Source: Bacteroidales bacterium (GTDB lineage Bacteria > Bacteroidota > Bacteroidia > Bacteroidales > UBA12481). From it: a stretch of 7,992 nt of DNA. The DNA lies in assembly GCA_021160155.1 (NCBI GenBank), contig JAGHDB010000043.1, positions 1-7,992 on the forward strand, written 5' to 3'. This document shows, piece after piece, positions 6,378 through 7,992 of the stretch. The notes under the pieces were generated by a model, which was given only the letters and a program-made list of their open reading frames with translations, was not told the origin of the DNA and ran no database searches. A program made the position numbers and the translations under genes. Position 1 is the stretch's first letter. Each line of letters begins with the position of its first letter.

Positions 6378-7765
6378 TCGATCCATTGAGTTATCTGATC
6401 TTTTAAGTTATGCAGTACTATAGTTGCCTGTTCTCCGCTACTCATTTGTTTAATGGTAATCTGCTTTTGCAAGCGTTCTTCTTCGCCATACATTACTACA
6501 ACAGGGATCTGGTTATGATGCGCATATTGCATCTGCTTTTTAATTTTCACCGGGTCGGGATATATTTCTGTTTTGAATCCCGCTCTTCTCATTTGCTCAG
6601 CTAAGGGCAGACTGTAGATCACTTCATCTTCACCGAAATTGAGAAATAGTACCTGGGTAAGCGATTGGGTATCCTCAGGAAAAGCATGAAGCTGATTCAA
6701 CACATCATAGATCCTGTCGGCTCCGAATGAGACTCCCACTCCTGAAACCCCTGGTAAGCCGAAAATCCCGGTCAGGTTGTCATACCTTCCGCCTCCGCAA
6801 ATTGATCCGATTTCGATATCACGCGACTGCACTTCAATAATTGCACCGGTATAGTAATTTAATCCGCGGGCAAGACTTAAATCGAACTCCAAAGAGGAGC
6901 TGATTTCCATCGAATCCAGCAGTTTCATCAGCGTTTCCATCTCCTGAATGCCTTCCTGACCAACAGGCGTATTGTGAAAGAGCTCTTTCAATAGTTTAAT
7001 TTTGCCCTGAAAGGATTCACGAGAGGTGATCACAGGCATCAACTGTGCCACATCAGAATTTGAAAATCCTCTGTCAATCAATTCTTTAGTTACTTCGTCC
7101 ATACCAATTTTATCCAACTTGTCAATGGCTACCGTAAGTTCGGTTAATTGTTCCTGCCGTCCGATCATGCCGGCTAGTCCGGCTAAAATCTTGCGGTTAT
7201 TCAATTTGATGATCACCCGGATATTCAATTGTTTAAATACCTGATTGATCAGCTGAACCAATTCTGTTTCGTTTAACAGCGAATTGCTTCCTATTACATC
7301 CACGTCACATTGATAAAATTCGCGGTAGCGCCCCCGTTGAGGACGGTCGGCCCGCCAAACAGGCTGGATCTGATATCTTTTAAATGGTAGTGTCAGATTG
7401 TTCCGGTTCTGTACCACGTACCGGGCAAAGGGAACGGTTAAATCATACCGTAATGCTTTTCCGGTAATCCGGCCGGACAGTTTTTTACTGAGCTGCATGG
7501 TATCCGTAATCTCATTGCCCAACTCTGTCCATCCGGATTTGCCGGCAAAATCACCTGAATTTAATATTTTGAAGATCAATCGGTCACCCTCTTCGCCGTA
7601 TTTCCCGAGCAGGGTGTCAAGCGATTCCATGGCGGGTGTTTCGAGAGGTTGGTAGCCAAAAGATTCAAAAACTTCCCGGATGATCCGGAAAATATAATTC
7701 CGGCGAATCATGACGGAAGGTCCGAAATCACGTGTGCCTTTTGGGATTGATGGTTTTTGTGCCAT
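6374..7765 (-). CDS. hisS: histidyl-tRNA synthetase
   Basis: Class II aminoacyl-tRNA synthetase that charges tRNA-His with histidine in the cytosol. From ATG 7765 it is 463 residues, slightly longer than usual. Visible: start MAQKPSIPKGTRDF (the family's conserved N-terminal KGTRD), KALRYDLTVPFARYV (103-117), motif 2 WRADRPQRGRYREFYQCD (137-154), the histidine-binding LARGLNYYTG (298-307), and motif 3 region GGGRYDNLTGIFG with VGVSFGADR (343-351). A C-terminal anticodon-binding domain spans about 370-463. RYDLTVPFARY and GRYREFYQCD are closer to the eukaryotic/archaeal-like wording than to the LRPEGTA form of E. coli HisRS, as I recall for Bacteroides. The in-frame TTG at 7777 would add four residues; ATG 7765 matches the conserved family start. 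A TAnnTTTG box lies upstream. The gene ends in TGA overlapping the hutH ATG, so the two are probably one transcript. Confidence 0.97.
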   Translation of the reverse strand: MAQKPSIPKGTRDFGPSVMIRRNYIFRIIREVFESFGYQPLETPAMESLDTLLGKYGEEGDRLIFKILNSGDFAGKSGWTELGNEITDTMQLSKKLSGRITGKALRYDLTVPFARYVVQNRNNLTLPFKRYQIQPVWRADRPQRGRYREFYQCDVDVIGSNSLLNETELVQLINQVFKQLNIRVIIKLNNRKILAGLAGMIGRQEQLTELTVAIDKLDKIGMDEVTKELIDRGFSNSDVAQLMPVITSRESFQGKIKLLKELFHNTPVGQEGIQEMETLMKLLDSMEISSSLEFDLSLARGLNYYTGAIIEVQSRDIEIGSICGGGRYDNLTGIFGLPGVSGVGVSFGADRIYDVLNQLHAFPEDTQSLTQVLFLNFGEDEVIYSLPLAEQMRRAGFKTEIYPDPVKIKKQMQYAHHNQIPVVVMYGEEERLQKQITIKQMSSGEQATIVLHNLKDQITQWIE

Positions 7766-7793
7766 AATTAATTTCAACTGGGTAAAATTAGCA

Positions 7794-7801
7794 CAAATGT
7801 A
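7794..7801 (-). promoter_or_regulatory. hisS -7 promoter box (TAnnTTTG)
   Basis: Minus-strand TACATTTG matches the Bacteroidota -7 consensus exactly, 28 nt before the hisS ATG, in the 61-bp gap after the upstream gene. A TTTG occurs further upstream, but 26 bp away, longer than the usual spacing, so I do not count it as the -33 element. Confidence 0.45.
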
Positions 7802-7826
7802 CTGATCCAGAAAATGACCGGAAAAA

Positions 7827-7992
7827 TCAAAGTGATGAAAACTGTGACAGATAGTCTGAAAGACGAGTACCCATACGATCTTTTGGATTATACAGGCCTT
7901 CAGACTGCAGGAATTTTTTCACATTTCCGGGTCCGCCAAGATGAGCTGCAGCGAGGAGTCCCATCCGTGTGATCGTGATAGAATCTAATAGC
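7827..7992 (-). CDS. C-terminus of a probable cell-wall-lytic or peptidoglycan-binding protein (partial, runs off the right edge)
   Basis: A minus-strand frame enters from the right edge and runs 54 codons to TGA at 7829-7827. It contains MGLLAAAHLGGPGNVKKFL and, near the end, MGTRLSDYLSQFSSL. The combination of GLLAAAHLGGPGxVxxFL, an N-P-x-D segment and GTxLSDYLxxF is one I associate with the C-terminal ends of lysozyme- or transglycosylase-like proteins and peptidoglycan-binding proteins of phages and bacteria. The catalytic or binding domain lies outside the window, so the function is unproven. It is on the same strand as hisS, which has its own promoter-like box in the gap between them. 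Confidence 0.6.
   Translation of the reverse strand, partial: LLDSITITRMGLLAAAHLGGPGNVKKFLQSEGLYNPKDRMGTRLSDYLSQFSSL

Noticed and set aside
7766..7777. TTG start for hisS, adding four residues
   Set aside because: MAQKPSIPKGTRDF from ATG 7765 matches the conserved HisRS N-terminus.

Overview
The window looks like ordinary chromosome from a member of the Bacteroidota, probably the Bacteroidales/Marinilabiliales side. Three things point there. The transketolase and histidyl-tRNA synthetase carry sequence features I know from Bacteroides-type proteins. Three intergenic boxes match the Bacteroidota -7 promoter consensus TAnnTTTG. Most starts lack a Shine-Dalgarno sequence. I see no tRNA, rRNA, CRISPR array, insertion sequence or phage integration site, and no gene-free stretch longer than 300 bases.

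Layout. At the left edge (1-45, minus) there may be the first codons of a gene just downstream of ychF. A variant YchF/Obg-like P-loop NTPase (50-1147, minus) is divergent from a full-length transketolase (1249-3291, plus). Their back-to-back promoters lie in the 101-bp gap. Sixty-five bases after transketolase comes a compact three-gene plus-strand cassette: an ECF sigma factor (3357-3908), a one-TM putative anti-sigma protein (3926-4393) and an exported Spy/CpxP-like helical protein (4395-4880). Convergent with it, 3 bp away, is a minus-strand pair: hisS (6374-7765), then hutH overlapping it by 4 bp (ATGA). hutH is interrupted by one in-frame TGA at codon 303 of 497. The right edge holds the C-terminus of another minus-strand gene (7827-7992) whose tail resembles cell-wall-lytic or peptidoglycan-binding proteins.

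How the genes work together. Transketolase (pentose phosphate pathway), YchF and HisRS are housekeeping and show no shared pathway. The ECF cassette reads as a self-contained envelope-sensing switch. Its gene content and predicted topology parallel the proteobacterial CnrYXH system: cytosolic sigma, TM anti-sigma, and a Spy/CpxP-fold periplasmic sensor. This is the most system-like element here. The hisS-hutH pair couples histidine charging to histidine degradation in one transcript, but the hutH copy as written should not give an active lyase. The two observations most worth following are the acidic/basic charge complementarity inside the ECF cassette and the single nonsense codon in an otherwise perfect hutH.
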